Shown in pieces: positions 8,603 through 17,908 of a stretch of DNA of 64,000 bases (the first letter of the stretch is position 1; each line of letters starts with the position of its first letter). The DNA comes from Sphingomonas changbaiensis NBRC 104936. GTDB lineage: Bacteria; Pseudomonadota; Alphaproteobacteria; Sphingomonadales; Sphingomonadaceae. A program made the translations under genes and the position numbers. Where the stretch lies: NCBI RefSeq assembly GCF_000974765.1, contig NZ_BBWU01000028.1, positions 62,001 to 126,000 of the forward strand, given 5' to 3'. Under the pieces are notes generated by a model. It had not been told where the DNA came from. It saw only the letters and a list, made by a program, of their open reading frames with translations, and did not search any database.

Positions 8603-9541
8603 ATGGCCGTCTATACCCAGGTTCCCACCGAAGAGCTGGAAGCGCTGATCGCGCTTTACCGGGTGGGCACGCTCGTTTCCGCCAAAGGCATTGCCGAGGG
8701 GGTGGAGAACAGCAATTACCTGGTCGACGCGACCGGCGGCCGCTTCATCCTGACGCTGTATGAAAAACGGGTCGACGAGGCCGATCTGCCTTTCTTCCTC
8801 GCGCTGCTCGACCATCTCGCGGAAAGCGGCAATCCGGTGCCGCGCGCGCTGCGGGATACGCATGGCCGCCAGATCCAGCGCGTCGCCGGGCGGCCGGCAT
8901 GCCTGATCGAGTTTCTGCCCGGCGTCTGGCCGACTCAGCCGACCCCAGTGCAGGCGCGGGCGGCGGGCGGAGCGCTCGGGCGCATGCACGTCGCGCTGCA
9001 AAGCTTTGAGGGCGAGCGCCCCAACAGCCTGGGCCCTGCCGGATGGCACGCGCTGGCGAACCGCTGCGGCGCCCAGCTCGACGCGATCGCGCCGGGCCTG
9101 CGGACGCGCGTGACCGGCGAGCTCGCCTGGCTTGACGCGCATTGGCCGTCCGCCCTGCCCCGCTCCGTCGTCCATGCCGACCTGTTCCCGGACAATGTGC
9201 TGATGCTCGGCGAACGGGTGACGGGCCTGATCGACTTCTATTTCTCATGCACCGAACTCCGCGCCTGGGACCTGGCGGTGATGCATGCGGCCTGGTGCTT
9301 CAGTGGCGACGGCCGGCAGTTCGACACGGCGCTCGGCGACGCGCTGATCGCCGGCTATGATGCGGAGCACCCCTTGCTGCCCGAAGAACGCGCCGCCTTT
9401 CCCGCCCTGGCTCGCGGCGCGTGCCTGCGGTTCCTGCTGACGCGCGCCTGGGATTGGCTCAACACGCCCGCCGATGCGCTCGTCACGCGCAAGGACCCTC
9501 TCGCCTTTCTGCGCCGTCTCGACCACTACGCGGCGCTGTGA
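8603..9541 (+). CDS. thrB: Homoserine kinase (aminoglycoside-phosphotransferase fold)
   Basis: 312 residues from the ATG at 8603 ([19 protein letters not shown]). It matches the ThrB type found in alphaproteobacteria and pseudomonads, related to choline and aminoglycoside kinases rather than to GHMP kinases: '[16 protein letters not shown]' near the start, the catalytic loop '[12 protein letters not shown]' and the metal-binding 'GLIDFYFSC'. It phosphorylates homoserine in threonine synthesis. Its stop overlaps the start of rnhA (GTGA), so the pair is translationally coupled. Confidence 0.92.
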   Translation: MAVYTQVPTEELEALIALYRVGTLVSAKGIAEGVENSNYLVDATGGRFILTLYEKRVDEADLPFFLALLDHLAESGNPVPRALRDTHGRQIQRVAGRPACLIEFLPGVWPTQPTPVQARAAGGALGRMHVALQSFEGERPNSLGPAGWHALANRCGAQLDAIAPGLRTRVTGELAWLDAHWPSALPRSVVHADLFPDNVLMLGERVTGLIDFYFSCTELRAWDLAVMHAAWCFSGDGRQFDTALGDALIAGYDAEHPLLPEERAAFPALARGACLRFLLTRAWDWLNTPADALVTRKDPLAFLRRLDHYAAL

Positions 9542-9984
9542 ACGAACTTCCGCTGGTCGAGATCGCCACCGATGGCGCGTGCAAGGGCAATCCGGGGCCC
9601 GGCGGCTGGGGCGCCGTGCTGCGTTTCGGCTCCACCGAAAAGGACCTGTCCGGCGGCGAGCCCGACACGACCAACAATCGGATGGAGCTGACCGCCGCGA
9701 TCGAGGCGCTGAACGCGCTGAAGCGCCCGTGCCGCGTCAAGCTGTCCACCGACAGCCGCTACGTGATGGACGGGCTCACCAAATGGCTGAAAGGCTGGCA
9801 GAAGAACGGCTGGAAGACGGCCGACAAAAAGCCGGTCAAGAATGCCGACCTGTGGCAGGCGCTGATCGCCGCCGCAGCGCCGCACCGGATCGAATGGACC
9901 TGGGTCAAGGGCCATGCCGGCCATCCGGACAACGAACGCGCCGACAAGCTCGCTAGCGATGCGGCGCGCGCCCGGCGACGCTGA
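9538..9984 (+). CDS. rnhA: Ribonuclease HI
   Basis: 148 residues starting at the GTG at 9538 that overlaps the thrB stop. The four acidic catalytic residues are in place: D in '[16 protein letters not shown]', E in '[13 protein letters not shown]', D in 'STDSRYV' and D in 'GHPDNERAD', with the basic handle region '[20 protein letters not shown]'. It removes RNA from RNA-DNA hybrids. The thrB-rnhA pairing is common in sphingomonads and related groups as far as I recall. Confidence 0.95.
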   Translation: MNELPLVEIATDGACKGNPGPGGWGAVLRFGSTEKDLSGGEPDTTNNRMELTAAIEALNALKRPCRVKLSTDSRYVMDGLTKWLKGWQKNGWKTADKKPVKNADLWQALIAAAAPHRIEWTWVKGHAGHPDNERADKLASDAARARRR

Positions 9985-10026
9985 CCGGCATTCTTCGCAA
10001 AGCCTTCGCTCACTAACCTAATTAGT

Positions 10027-10059
10027 TGTGCCGAAGCGGCACAGGATCATTGTATGATC
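10027..10059 (+). promoter_or_regulatory. Two adjacent palindromes upstream of the Crp/Fnr gene
   Basis: TGTGCCG-AAG-CGGCACA (10027-10043, perfect 7-bp arms) is followed after one base by GATCAT-TGT-ATGATC (10045-10059, perfect 6-bp arms). They lie 100 bases upstream of the Crp/Fnr start and 43 bases after rnhA. They could be operators for the regulator itself or, for the first, a weak terminator for rnhA. Confidence 0.45.
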
Positions 10060-10158
10060 TTATGTCGGCTTGCGGACAGACGTGCCGATCAAGGGGCGAT
10101 AATCGTGGCGCGAGTATTCGGTTGCGCCCGTGGTGGGCCAGCCACGCCGGGGGGCGAA

Positions 10159-10947
10159 ATGAGTAACGACAACAATAACAGCCGCAGTGCCGGTGCGACC
10201 CTCAGCGTGGCGCTTCAATTCGCCGGCAACCGGCTGCTGGCGTCGCTGAATCCGACCGATCGCGCCATCCTCGAGCCGGCGATGTCGAGCGTGCTGCTCA
10301 ATCGCGGCGACGTCCTGTTCGAACCCGGCGAGGACGTGTCGCACACCTACTTCCCCGGCCCCGGCGTGGTCGCCTCGCTGGTCGTGACGATGACCGACGG
10401 CCGCGCGGTCGAGGCGGTGACGATCGGCCGCGAAGGCGCGATCGGCGGCATCGTCAGCGCGGGGAATAAGCCGGCATTCGCCCGCGCGGTCGTGCAGATC
10501 GGCGGCATCGCGCTCAAGATGGAGACGGCGGCGCTGGAAAGCGCCAAAGAGCGCTCGGGCGCGATCCGCGACCTGTTCAGCCGCTATGCCGACACCCTGC
10601 TTGCCCAGACCATGCAATCGGTCGCCTGCAACGCGCTGCACGCGATCGACGCGCGGCTGTGCCGCTGGCTCCTGACCACGCACGACCGGGTCGATTCAGA
10701 CGAGATCGCGCTGACCCAGGAATATCTTGCCGAAATGCTGGGCGTGCAGCGCACGACCGTCAGCGGCGTGGCGCGCGTGCTCCAGGAACGCGGATTGATC
10801 AGCTACAGCCGCGGTCGGATGGTGATTCTCGACCGCGCCGCGATCGAGCAATGCGCGTGCGAATGCTATCGCGACGTGCAGAACCATTTCCGCGCGGTCC
10901 TGCCCGACGCGCGCCCGCAGAAAGTGGTCGACTCCAAGGCCGGCTAG
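10159..10947 (+). CDS. Crp/Fnr family transcriptional regulator
   Basis: 262 residues from the ATG at 10159 (MSNDNNNSRSAG), chosen over an in-frame ATG at 10054 because GGGGGGCGAA directly precedes it. Residues ~30-150 form a cNMP-binding-like beta-barrel (LFEPGEDVSHTYFPGPG); the C-terminal winged helix contains 'TQEYLAEMLGVQRTTVSGVA'. It lacks an Fnr-type cysteine cluster near the N-terminus, and no intact cAMP phosphate-binding RxS motif is obvious, so the ligand is unknown. A paralogue is encoded at 49002-49730. It overlaps the convergent hspQ gene by 4 bases. Confidence 0.88.
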   Translation: MSNDNNNSRSAGATLSVALQFAGNRLLASLNPTDRAILEPAMSSVLLNRGDVLFEPGEDVSHTYFPGPGVVASLVVTMTDGRAVEAVTIGREGAIGGIVSAGNKPAFARAVVQIGGIALKMETAALESAKERSGAIRDLFSRYADTLLAQTMQSVACNALHAIDARLCRWLLTTHDRVDSDEIALTQEYLAEMLGVQRTTVSGVARVLQERGLISYSRGRMVILDRAAIEQCACECYRDVQNHFRAVLPDARPQKVVDSKAG

Positions 10948-11315
10948 TGCCGGTGCTCGCGGCGAAGCTGGTAGCGGCCGTCGCGAAAGCCGTCGAACAG
11001 GCCGCGGATGGCCGGATGGTCGACCGGCTCCGCCTCATCGTCCGCCAGCAGATTCTGCTGGCTCACATACGCGATGTAGCTGCTGTCGGAGTTCTCGGCG
11101 AGCAGGTGGTAAAAGGGCTGGTCCTTGCGCGGGCGGACGTCTTCGGGAATCGCCTGGTACCATTCCTCGGAATTGGCGAAGACCGGGTCGATGTCGAACA
11201 CGACACCGCGGAAATCGAACAGCCGGTGCCGGACAACATCGCCGACGGCAAAGCGCGCATGCACGATCGCCGGCGCGGTGACCTGGGTTTCGGCCAAAGG
11301 AAATGACTTGTCCAT
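10944..11315 (-). CDS. hspQ: Heat-shock protein HspQ (hemimethylated-DNA-binding YccV family)
   Basis: 123 residues, slightly longer than the usual ~105. Family segments 'FAVGDVVRHRLFDFRGVVFDIDPVF', 'NSEEWYQAIP' and 'DQPFYHLLAEN' (quoted in part) are clear. HspQ in E. coli was described as a heat-shock protein that binds hemimethylated oriC DNA (YccV) and as a specificity factor for Lon. The C-terminal ~20 residues are an extension rich in Arg and His. Convergent with, and overlapping by 4 bases, the Crp/Fnr gene. Confidence 0.88.
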   Translation of the reverse strand: MDKSFPLAETQVTAPAIVHARFAVGDVVRHRLFDFRGVVFDIDPVFANSEEWYQAIPEDVRPRKDQPFYHLLAENSDSSYIAYVSQQNLLADDEAEPVDHPAIRGLFDGFRDGRYQLRREHRH

Positions 11316-11439
11316 GGTCCGAGCCTATGTAGGGACGCGATGCGCGTCCGCCAAGCAGACGCTTGTGCCCCGCTTCCCGTTCCGCTAGGGGCACCGCTTC
11401 CTCGACCGGGCGCCCGTTCCAGGGCCCCAAGCATCTCGC

Positions 11440-11530
<91 letters not shown>

Positions 11531-11599
11531 TTACTTCCCGCTCCAGAGACAATCTTTAGGATCGGCCCTTTACTGAGGGTTATGATCGTCTAGGCTGAT

Positions 11600-11617
11600 A
11601 CAAAACCTGATACAAAC
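11600..11617 (+). repeat. Arm-type direct repeat, right-arm copy
   Basis: ACAAAACCTGATACAAAC at 11600-11617 is repeated exactly at 25045-25062. Here it includes a tandem pair CTGATACAAA-AC-CTGATACAAA. It lies 70 bases inside attL and the other copy 61 bases inside attR, in the same orientation, as expected for integrase arm-binding sites in the circular form. Confidence 0.65.
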
Positions 11618-11625
11618 GGGCCACA

Positions 11626-13215
11626 ATGAAGCGGGTTGCGGGACAGCGATATCTCTTTCGCCGCCAGAATGGGGCCTATGTTTTCCGGCGAGGAATACCT
11701 GCGTCAGTGCGCGCGCTTTTTGGTGGCCGGTCGGAGGTTGTGAAAACACTCTCTGCTGTGGATTGGCCGGGTCGCAGACGAGAACTAAACCGCTTGATCG
11801 AAGACTTTGAGGCCACGGCGCAATCCGCCAATCGCACTGTCCACGCGATAACCGGGGGGAAGCCCTCCCCGTCGCCGGAACTGATGGAGGCGGCTGTTCG
11901 CAGTTGGTTTCGAGAACGAGTTGAACGACCTGATTTCGACGGAACCGCCGATCCCGGTCAAGAACCGTTCACGAGCATCGAAGCGCAACGGGCCGACCTG
12001 CAACGGCTCGCCACGTCCTTGGGTGCCGAGACGCCAGTTACGACGGCCTGGATCGCTCAGGACATGATCGAGCAAAATGGCTGGAGTGTTGAGGCGGGCA
12101 GCAATACGTTTCGACGGCTCAGTCGGCTCGTGGCGAGAGGGCAACTCGCGGCTCTTGGGCGGCAGCGCCAAGACTTGGCCCTTCTGCCACGCAGAACCGA
12201 CGATGAAATGTTTTCGGCCGAAAACTTTCGGCTAGATGAAGAGAGGGCCAAAGCGCGGCCTGCCGCACATGTAAGCATCCGGAGCCTTTTCGCGAAGTAT
12301 CTAGCTGAGCGGAAGCCCGCTGCGGCCACAGAGAAAGCCTGGTCTCGCTTCATTGCGGCTTGGGTCGAGTTCATCGGCCATGACGATGCAGCGGCGATCA
12401 CTCCTGACGATGTCCTTCGTTGGAAGGATCACCTCGCCTCTGAACCTATTGCTGCCGGCCAATGCAGGTCTGCCAAAACCGTCAATGAGACATATCTGGC
12501 TGCCCTGCGCACTGTTCTCGGATGGGGTGTTTCTAATCGACTGCTGTCAGCTAATGCGGCGAGCGGCATCCGCGTATACGGTCCCCGTCGCCAGCGCACT
12601 CGCGATGCTAGCTTCTCTGATGGAGAGGCGACTGCAATCCTGAGAGCCTCGTTGCGGTCGCCACCAATCGGAGTTTCGTCTCAGAGAGCACTGGCGATCC
12701 GATGGGTGCCGTGGATTTGCGCCTACACAGGTGCTCGGGTCAACGAAGTCACACAGTTGAGAGCCGATGACATATATCAGGAGGAAGGTGTTTGGGTAAT
12801 CCGCATCACCCCCGAGGCCGGCAGCACGAAAAATCATCGCTACCGAGCGGTTGCCTTGCACAATCACATTCTGGAACAGGGCTTCCTTGAGGCTGTCTCC
12901 AACTTGCGAGGACCGCTATTTTACGATCCGGCACAGTATCGTGGTGGGAAAAAGGGTAATCCGCAGAGCAAGAAGTGCGGCGAGTTCCTGGCTCGCTGGG
13001 TGCGAACCGAAGCCAAGGTGACTGATCCTCGCGTCCAACCCAATCACGGCTGGCGTCACAGGTTCAAAACAGTTGCCCGACGGGTCAGGATGGACGCTGA
13101 GGTTTGCGAATATATCCAGGGCCATGCGGGTCGGACTGAGGGAAGCAAATATGGCGAGCAACCGCCTTCCGTCACGGCACGGGAGATCAACCTGATCCCT
13201 CGGTATCAACTGTGA
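11626..13215 (+). CDS. Tyrosine-type site-specific integrase
   Basis: 529 residues. The start 'MKRVAGQRYLFRRQNGAYVF' and 'RRGIPASVRALFG' match the DUF6538-type N-terminal segment of sphingomonad and rhodobacterial phage-like integrases. The catalytic residues are present: R371 (YTGARVNEVTQL), the H-x-x-R box H474/R477 (HGWRHRFKT), H500 (IQGHAGR) and the nucleophile Y509 (SKYGEQ). The gene points away from the tRNA and would catalyse integration and excision at the tRNA 3' end. An excisionase is not recognised. Confidence 0.95.
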   Translation: MKRVAGQRYLFRRQNGAYVFRRGIPASVRALFGGRSEVVKTLSAVDWPGRRRELNRLIEDFEATAQSANRTVHAITGGKPSPSPELMEAAVRSWFRERVERPDFDGTADPGQEPFTSIEAQRADLQRLATSLGAETPVTTAWIAQDMIEQNGWSVEAGSNTFRRLSRLVARGQLAALGRQRQDLALLPRRTDDEMFSAENFRLDEERAKARPAAHVSIRSLFAKYLAERKPAAATEKAWSRFIAAWVEFIGHDDAAAITPDDVLRWKDHLASEPIAAGQCRSAKTVNETYLAALRTVLGWGVSNRLLSANAASGIRVYGPRRQRTRDASFSDGEATAILRASLRSPPIGVSSQRALAIRWVPWICAYTGARVNEVTQLRADDIYQEEGVWVIRITPEAGSTKNHRYRAVALHNHILEQGFLEAVSNLRGPLFYDPAQYRGGKKGNPQSKKCGEFLARWVRTEAKVTDPRVQPNHGWRHRFKTVARRVRMDAEVCEYIQGHAGRTEGSKYGEQPPSVTAREINLIPRYQL

Positions 13216-13299
13216 GGGCGCTGGTATTCGGAAACTTCAGACGGCTCTCGTCGCCTGGGCCAATGGGGATGTCGAAAATCTCTATGGGCTATGAGCCTA

Positions 13300-13313
13300 C
13301 CGCACCGGTGCGG
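13300..13313 (+). promoter_or_regulatory. 14-bp palindrome upstream of the methyltransferase gene
   Basis: CCGCACCGGTGCGG is a perfect palindrome at 13300-13313 in the 205-base gap between integrase and methyltransferase. Many restriction-modification loci have an operator here; a regulator binding it is not identified. The rest of the gap shows no gene. Confidence 0.35.
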
Positions 13314-13420
13314 CCCATTCACGTGACCGAGATGCAAATCCGCCTTGCGTCGAGGCAGGGGTCCGCCGATCTTCCGCACGGCCGTCCGGCTAACCTGGAC
13401 ATACTAGCGCTTCATCCATT

Positions 13421-14713
13421 ATGGCGCTGAAGGTGCCTACCTTCATCGATTTGTTTGCCGGCTGCGGCGGGCTTTCCCTTGGGCTTATCCGTGCGGGGTT
13501 CGTGTGCAACTTTGCAGTGGAAGCCCATGCGGATGCGTTTTCCACTTATCGCGCAAATTTGATCGACGGAGAAATTAGAGCGCACAGTTGGCCTGATTGG
13601 CTGGAGGTTGGACCACACGACGTCGTGGCAATCGCCCGAGATCACAAAGCGCACTTGGCTTCGCTTCGGGGTGCCGTCGATCTGATTGCTGGCGGTCCAC
13701 CCTGTCAGGGTTTCTCCACCAACGGGCGACGAAATCCAGACGATCCGCGCAGCCGAATGGTAGACGCCTATCTCGACATTGTCGAACTGGTGCAGCCGCC
13801 GCTTGTCTTGATCGAAAATGTTCGTGGCTTCACGTCGATGCCTCACGCTGACGGAGGCTCTTATTCCGACGCTGTGAAAAGGCGATTGGGGGCGTTGGGC
13901 TATGATGCGTGGGCCGACGTATTTCTGGCTTCCGATTTTGGCGTGCCGCAGCGAAGGCCGAGATATATTTGCATCGCGGCTCGAAAGGGCAGCATCCCCG
14001 GTATCAACCCCTTGGCAAGATTGCGTGCATCGCGACTGCGGTTTTTGCGCGAAAAAGGGTTAGGAATTGAGCCCGTTACGACGAGAGAAGCGCTATCCGA
14101 CCTGGCATTGGACGGGCAGCAGCCGATAGCTGATCGAGAGTGGGGCCATCTGGGTTTCGGCGCAGTCTCACGGCACGACGACCGGACGCTGACCCAGTAT
14201 CAGCAGATTATGAGAGCCGGGTGCAATGGGCAACCATCGGATTGCCGCATCCCTAGGCACTCGGCATCTACTAGATCGAGAATGAGGGAAATCCTCGACA
14301 CTTGCCGGGCCGGCCGCAACATAACACCGACTGACAGGAAGCGGTTGGGCATGGGAAAACGAACGACAACGCTGTTAGATGCGGATGCGCCTTCTCCAAC
14401 CGTAACGACCTTGCCTGACGACTTTATTCACTACTCCGACGCGAGAACGATGAGCGTCCGCGAGTTAGCAAGATTGCAGTCCTTTCCGGACTGGTTTTCA
14501 TTTCGCGGACCATACACGAGTGGCGGCCCGAGGCGACAAGTCGCCTGTCCAAGATATACTCAGGTTGGAAATGCGGTGCCGCCGATGCTGGCAGAAGCCA
14601 TCGGTGACATGCTTCGCCGTTTGCTACGCGACCAACAGGTCCCTGAGCGCGCAGATATCCCGGTGGTAAGAGAGAAATTCGGCGCGATAGCGCTCAAAGT
14701 CGCCGCGAGTTAG
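13421..14713 (+). CDS. DNA (cytosine-5)-methyltransferase
   Basis: 430 residues with the ordered C5-methyltransferase motifs: I 'DLFAGCGGLSLG', IV 'GGPPCQGFS' with catalytic C95, VI 'LIENVRGF', VIII 'QRRPRYI' and X 'VGNAVPP'. It transfers a methyl group from S-adenosylmethionine to C5 of cytosine in a target sequence set by the region between VIII and IX, which cannot be read from sequence. The last 90 bases overlap the convergent receiver-protein gene. The Vsr gene 3.2 kb away fits, because Vsr repairs T:G mismatches formed when such methylcytosines deaminate. The symbol dcm is not assigned because the specificity is unknown. Confidence 0.93.
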   Translation: MALKVPTFIDLFAGCGGLSLGLIRAGFVCNFAVEAHADAFSTYRANLIDGEIRAHSWPDWLEVGPHDVVAIARDHKAHLASLRGAVDLIAGGPPCQGFSTNGRRNPDDPRSRMVDAYLDIVELVQPPLVLIENVRGFTSMPHADGGSYSDAVKRRLGALGYDAWADVFLASDFGVPQRRPRYICIAARKGSIPGINPLARLRASRLRFLREKGLGIEPVTTREALSDLALDGQQPIADREWGHLGFGAVSRHDDRTLTQYQQIMRAGCNGQPSDCRIPRHSASTRSRMREILDTCRAGRNITPTDRKRLGMGKRTTTLLDADAPSPTVTTLPDDFIHYSDARTMSVRELARLQSFPDWFSFRGPYTSGGPRRQVACPRYTQVGNAVPPMLAEAIGDMLRRLLRDQQVPERADIPVVREKFGAIALKVAAS

Positions 14714-15523
14714 TGCGGCTCCTTCCTTCCTTCGAATGATCCACCCGTCTTCTGTTCGTTCCTCTAGGGCGTGCGCAAGCGTATTTCGCCGAAACAAAAC
14801 CTTCGACGGATAATTCCTCAACGCCCGCAATAGGTCTCTTACCTCATCAGACCCGTTTTCACTTCTGGCCCTATCCCTAGCTTCCGAAAAAAGTAATCCG
14901 CTCGGCACCGGCAAGCCGAATATCAGGTCATTTAGCGTTTTGTAATCCGCTAAGCTTTCGACCTGGCGCTTCGCTCCGTCAACGATTTTGTCTTTGATGC
15001 TTGTGACAATTTCTTTCGATTTCTGATCATCCTTGCCGAAGTGGATTAAAATGTTCCGAAGTTGCTGGTCACAATCCGCGACAACCTGAGCCGCCAAGCC
15101 ACGCATGGCGTTCAGCCTGTTCAATGCCGGAGAAAGATCGCGGATCAACTCGGCTACTCGCTGGGCGAGCCTGTCTCGATGGACGCAGTAGACCCCCTCA
15201 ATCCCTGCCTTGAACATCATTTCACGTAGCGAGCCTTCATCGACGCCACTATAAAATAGGAGCGGTGTGGACGGAAAATGTCGACGAACATCCTTCGCCA
15301 GATCGTTTCCGCGCAATCCCTCGCCGAGCCGCAAATCGAGCAGGATCAACTCAAAATCATGGTAGTGGTTCTGCCGCTGGGCAAACGCTTTTATTTCCTC
15401 CTCGGTCTCCACTCTCTGGACTTCCGGGTGAAAGCCGTTTTGCCGGATTGCTGCCTTGATCGCATCGACTTCAGCATTACTTGCCTGGTCCTCTATCCAG
15501 CACACATTGAAGGTGAGGTTCAT
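14624..15523 (-). CDS. Receiver-domain protein with unknown C-terminal domain
   Basis: 299 residues. The first ~125 resemble a response-regulator receiver: acidic pair in 'VCWIEDQ' (E11, D12), candidate phospho-acceptor D63 in 'LILLDLRLGEG', then 'LLFYSGVDEG' where receivers carry the conserved Thr/Ser. The C-terminal ~170 residues are helical and charged, without a recognisable DNA-binding domain. Its start overlaps the stop of the upstream double-GHKL gene by 4 bases, so the two products are made together, like a kinase and its regulator. The gene converges with the methyltransferase gene and overlaps its 3' end by 90 bases. Confidence 0.75.
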   Translation of the reverse strand: MNLTFNVCWIEDQASNAEVDAIKAAIRQNGFHPEVQRVETEEEIKAFAQRQNHYHDFELILLDLRLGEGLRGNDLAKDVRRHFPSTPLLFYSGVDEGSLREMMFKAGIEGVYCVHRDRLAQRVAELIRDLSPALNRLNAMRGLAAQVVADCDQQLRNILIHFGKDDQKSKEIVTSIKDKIVDGAKRQVESLADYKTLNDLIFGLPVPSGLLFSEARDRARSENGSDEVRDLLRALRNYPSKVLFRRNTLAHALEERTEDGWIIRRKEGAALTRGDFERYRAEFLSYHRDICALRDLLVA

Positions 15524-17877
15524 GCCTTCTTACTCGGCAGCGTCATGATGAACTCCGCTCTTCCGGGCGCTCTGTCGGGGTCGAGGATCAAATTCCCGCC
15601 CATTGCCTCAACTACTTTCCGGGCGTGAAACAAACCGAGCCCGGTGCCCTCCACCGTGGAGGTGTAACCCTTTTCAAAAATCTTCGTCGGGTCGATCCTC
15701 GTTTCGTCGATACCTCGCCCGTCATCTGAGATCGTGATTTCGACCTTCTTGCTGCCTTTCGCTTGACGGGCGGCGAGGGTCATGATCGTCGCGCCATGTT
15801 TTCGGGCATTGTCCAGCATGTTATCGACGACCACCACAAGGTCCACCGGTCTGAAACGAGCGTCCTGAGAGAGACCGTTTGCCTCAAACCTCACGTTTGC
15901 AGTCGCATCGCGGTTGGCCCGAACCTGATTGACATACTCGTCGAGGAACTCGACCACGTCGCCTTCAAGTAAGTCAGTCTCAAGGTCGAACCGCGCGTTT
16001 GAAGCAAAGCGGGCGACAGCGGTCAGACGATCATTCTCCAGATGAATGTAGTCGAGGTCGTCGATTACCCTTCGTGTTCGAGCCCTAATCGAAGCGGCCG
16101 CGTCCTGAAGATCATCATCCTCGTGCTCGTTCAGTAGATCGGCGGCAGCAGCGAGGACCGCGTTGGCATCCCCGAGAGCACGATCAATTGCCGCTCCGAT
16201 ATGACCAGAATAAATCATCACCTGATGCAGAAGCAGCGTCATCTGCTCAACAGTCATGTCTTGGGTAGACGCAAGATATCTAGCCTGTCTTTCGAGGCGA
16301 GATATCCGTGCATCCGCCAGCGCCTTTGCGGCCAGCGCCTCCCTTGCCGCGCGTGTCGCTTCTCTCTCGGCTTCTTCAAGTTCGGCCTGTCGCGCCCGCG
16401 CTTCCTCAATTCTACGAAGAAGGGCCTCGTCGCCCTGCTTTTCCGCAATAGTCGTGAGCGCCTTCATCGCGCCATCGAGGGAGCGCTGACCATCGTCAAA
16501 AATCTCGATGATCACGGGGTTGAAGTATTCCAGAGTGAGGTCACGGGTCGCGGCCAACTGGGCAATTACTTGCGCAACGCGACCCTTTGTCTCACCAAAT
16601 TGGATGCCGCTCGCGTCATCCCGGTCTGCATCGGTCTTATCTTGCCACGTTACTCCCACAACGTAGCGTTCCAGGCGGACTACAGCCTTTCTTATAATGG
16701 CCTGATAGAGGTCGCGCGAATGTGCGTCTTCAATCAGCCCAGCATCGCGACTTGATGCTTCGCGGAACATTCTGGGAGGAGCAAGAACATCCACCCGGCC
16801 CATTATGTCCCGCGTGCCGAGATATCGCGACGAACCCTGCTGCTTGCGTCGGTTCAGGCCCAACGTGTCGTCGTTTTCCTCGCCGATTGGAAAAATACGA
16901 AAGCCGTTGAGGAAAAGAAAGATGCTGCCAAACTCAACCGGGCGCACCCCCATTCTCCGGGTGAAGGTCGCCTTAGCGCTACGGTTCAGGTAGAATATCT
17001 CGGCCCTTACCTCTGCGCCAATCAACCCAGAAAATTCGTTCTTCTCGCGGATAGTGTAGATGCGCAACCCCCTGTCGACCAAGCTGGTGACTATCCCGTC
17101 GTTTGTGATCTGCACATCAATTCGGGTGGTCTTCTCAGTCAGTAGGTCGCGCAAATCATTGCCCACCGGGCCTTCGAGTTCTGCGATCTGCTCCTCGTCC
17201 AAATCCTTATCGCGAACGGATATATGGACCGGCGTGTCCTTCGTCGTGCCAAAAGGATCAATCAACTTTTCTAGGTATTGCCGGAGCCGCGTTATGTCGT
17301 CCGGCCACCACGAGCCACGGAGATGGCCGATGCGTAGCGCCGTGCCTGAGCCGGGGGGAAGCCTTATCGGAGCATCAGCGGGAAAGTCAGGCTGGGTCTG
17401 GAGGCGAACACCAATCGTTTGGAATAGCTTCTTGCTGTCAGCTTCGAAGCGGTCCCATTCGACGTCGAGCCGCTGCGTAGGCGCACCTTTCTTTCGGCGC
17501 GAATAAAGTTGGAGCGTCGCACCCAGAGTATCGCACGAAAATCGGCCGATACCTTTGCTACCAGCAAACTGCCCCTGTGGACGGATACGATCCCTGTAAT
17601 CGCCACTTATCTCAGCGTCTTCCGAACCGTCCGCCTTCGCCGAATAAGCAACGAACAACCATCGCTCGCGGATCGCCGCTTCGTCCATCCCCTTGCCGTT
17701 GTCGACAATCCAAATCTCGTTCTTGTCCAGATCGAACGCGATATCCACGCGCTTTGCCTGCGCATCGAAGGCATTTTTGACGAGTTCGAACACGGCCACG
17801 AACTCGTTCGTTACGAGGTCGCGCCCAATGATATCTTTCAGATGCGAACTTACTCGAAAATGCTCTGTGCTCGCCAT
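15520..17877 (-). CDS. Double GHKL ATPase: Hsp90/MutL-like N-terminal module plus histidine-kinase-like C-terminal module
   Basis: 785 residues. The N-terminal module has the Bergerat-fold motifs N box 'ELVKNAFDA' (31-39), G1 'DNGKGM' (59-64) and G2 'GSKGIGRFS' (~105), as in Hsp90, MutL and MORC proteins and in DNA-defence GHKL ATPases. After ~350 residues comes a long coiled coil rich in Ala, Glu and Arg (~455-545), an H-box-like segment 'LLLHQVMIYSGHI' (H551) and a second GHKL module: N 'DNMLDNARKHG' (~685), G1 'DDGRGI' (718-723), F 'FEKGYTS' and G2 'GTGLGLF' (744-750), as in sensor kinases. It is coupled to the receiver protein and divergent from vsr, with only 31 bases between the starts. 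A kinase whose input domain is itself an ATPase is the proposal; activity is untested. Confidence 0.85.
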   Translation of the reverse strand: MASTEHFRVSSHLKDIIGRDLVTNEFVAVFELVKNAFDAQAKRVDIAFDLDKNEIWIVDNGKGMDEAAIRERWLFVAYSAKADGSEDAEISGDYRDRIRPQGQFAGSKGIGRFSCDTLGATLQLYSRRKKGAPTQRLDVEWDRFEADSKKLFQTIGVRLQTQPDFPADAPIRLPPGSGTALRIGHLRGSWWPDDITRLRQYLEKLIDPFGTTKDTPVHISVRDKDLDEEQIAELEGPVGNDLRDLLTEKTTRIDVQITNDGIVTSLVDRGLRIYTIREKNEFSGLIGAEVRAEIFYLNRSAKATFTRRMGVRPVEFGSIFLFLNGFRIFPIGEENDDTLGLNRRKQQGSSRYLGTRDIMGRVDVLAPPRMFREASSRDAGLIEDAHSRDLYQAIIRKAVVRLERYVVGVTWQDKTDADRDDASGIQFGETKGRVAQVIAQLAATRDLTLEYFNPVIIEIFDDGQRSLDGAMKALTTIAEKQGDEALLRRIEEARARQAELEEAEREATRAAREALAAKALADARISRLERQARYLASTQDMTVEQMTLLLHQVMIYSGHIGAAIDRALGDANAVLAAAADLLNEHEDDDLQDAAASIRARTRRVIDDLDYIHLENDRLTAVARFASNARFDLETDLLEGDVVEFLDEYVNQVRANRDATANVRFEANGLSQDARFRPVDLVVVVDNMLDNARKHGATIMTLAARQAKGSKKVEITISDDGRGIDETRIDPTKIFEKGYTSTVEGTGLGLFHARKVVEAMGGNLILDPDRAPGRAEFIMTLPSKKA

Positions 17878-17908
17878 GCTCCCCCCGAATACACCAGATA
17901 GGATACCT

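Noticed and set aside
13421-14713. Calling the methyltransferase dcm with CCWGG specificity
   Set aside because: The target-recognition region cannot be read from sequence; only the C5-methyltransferase class is supported.
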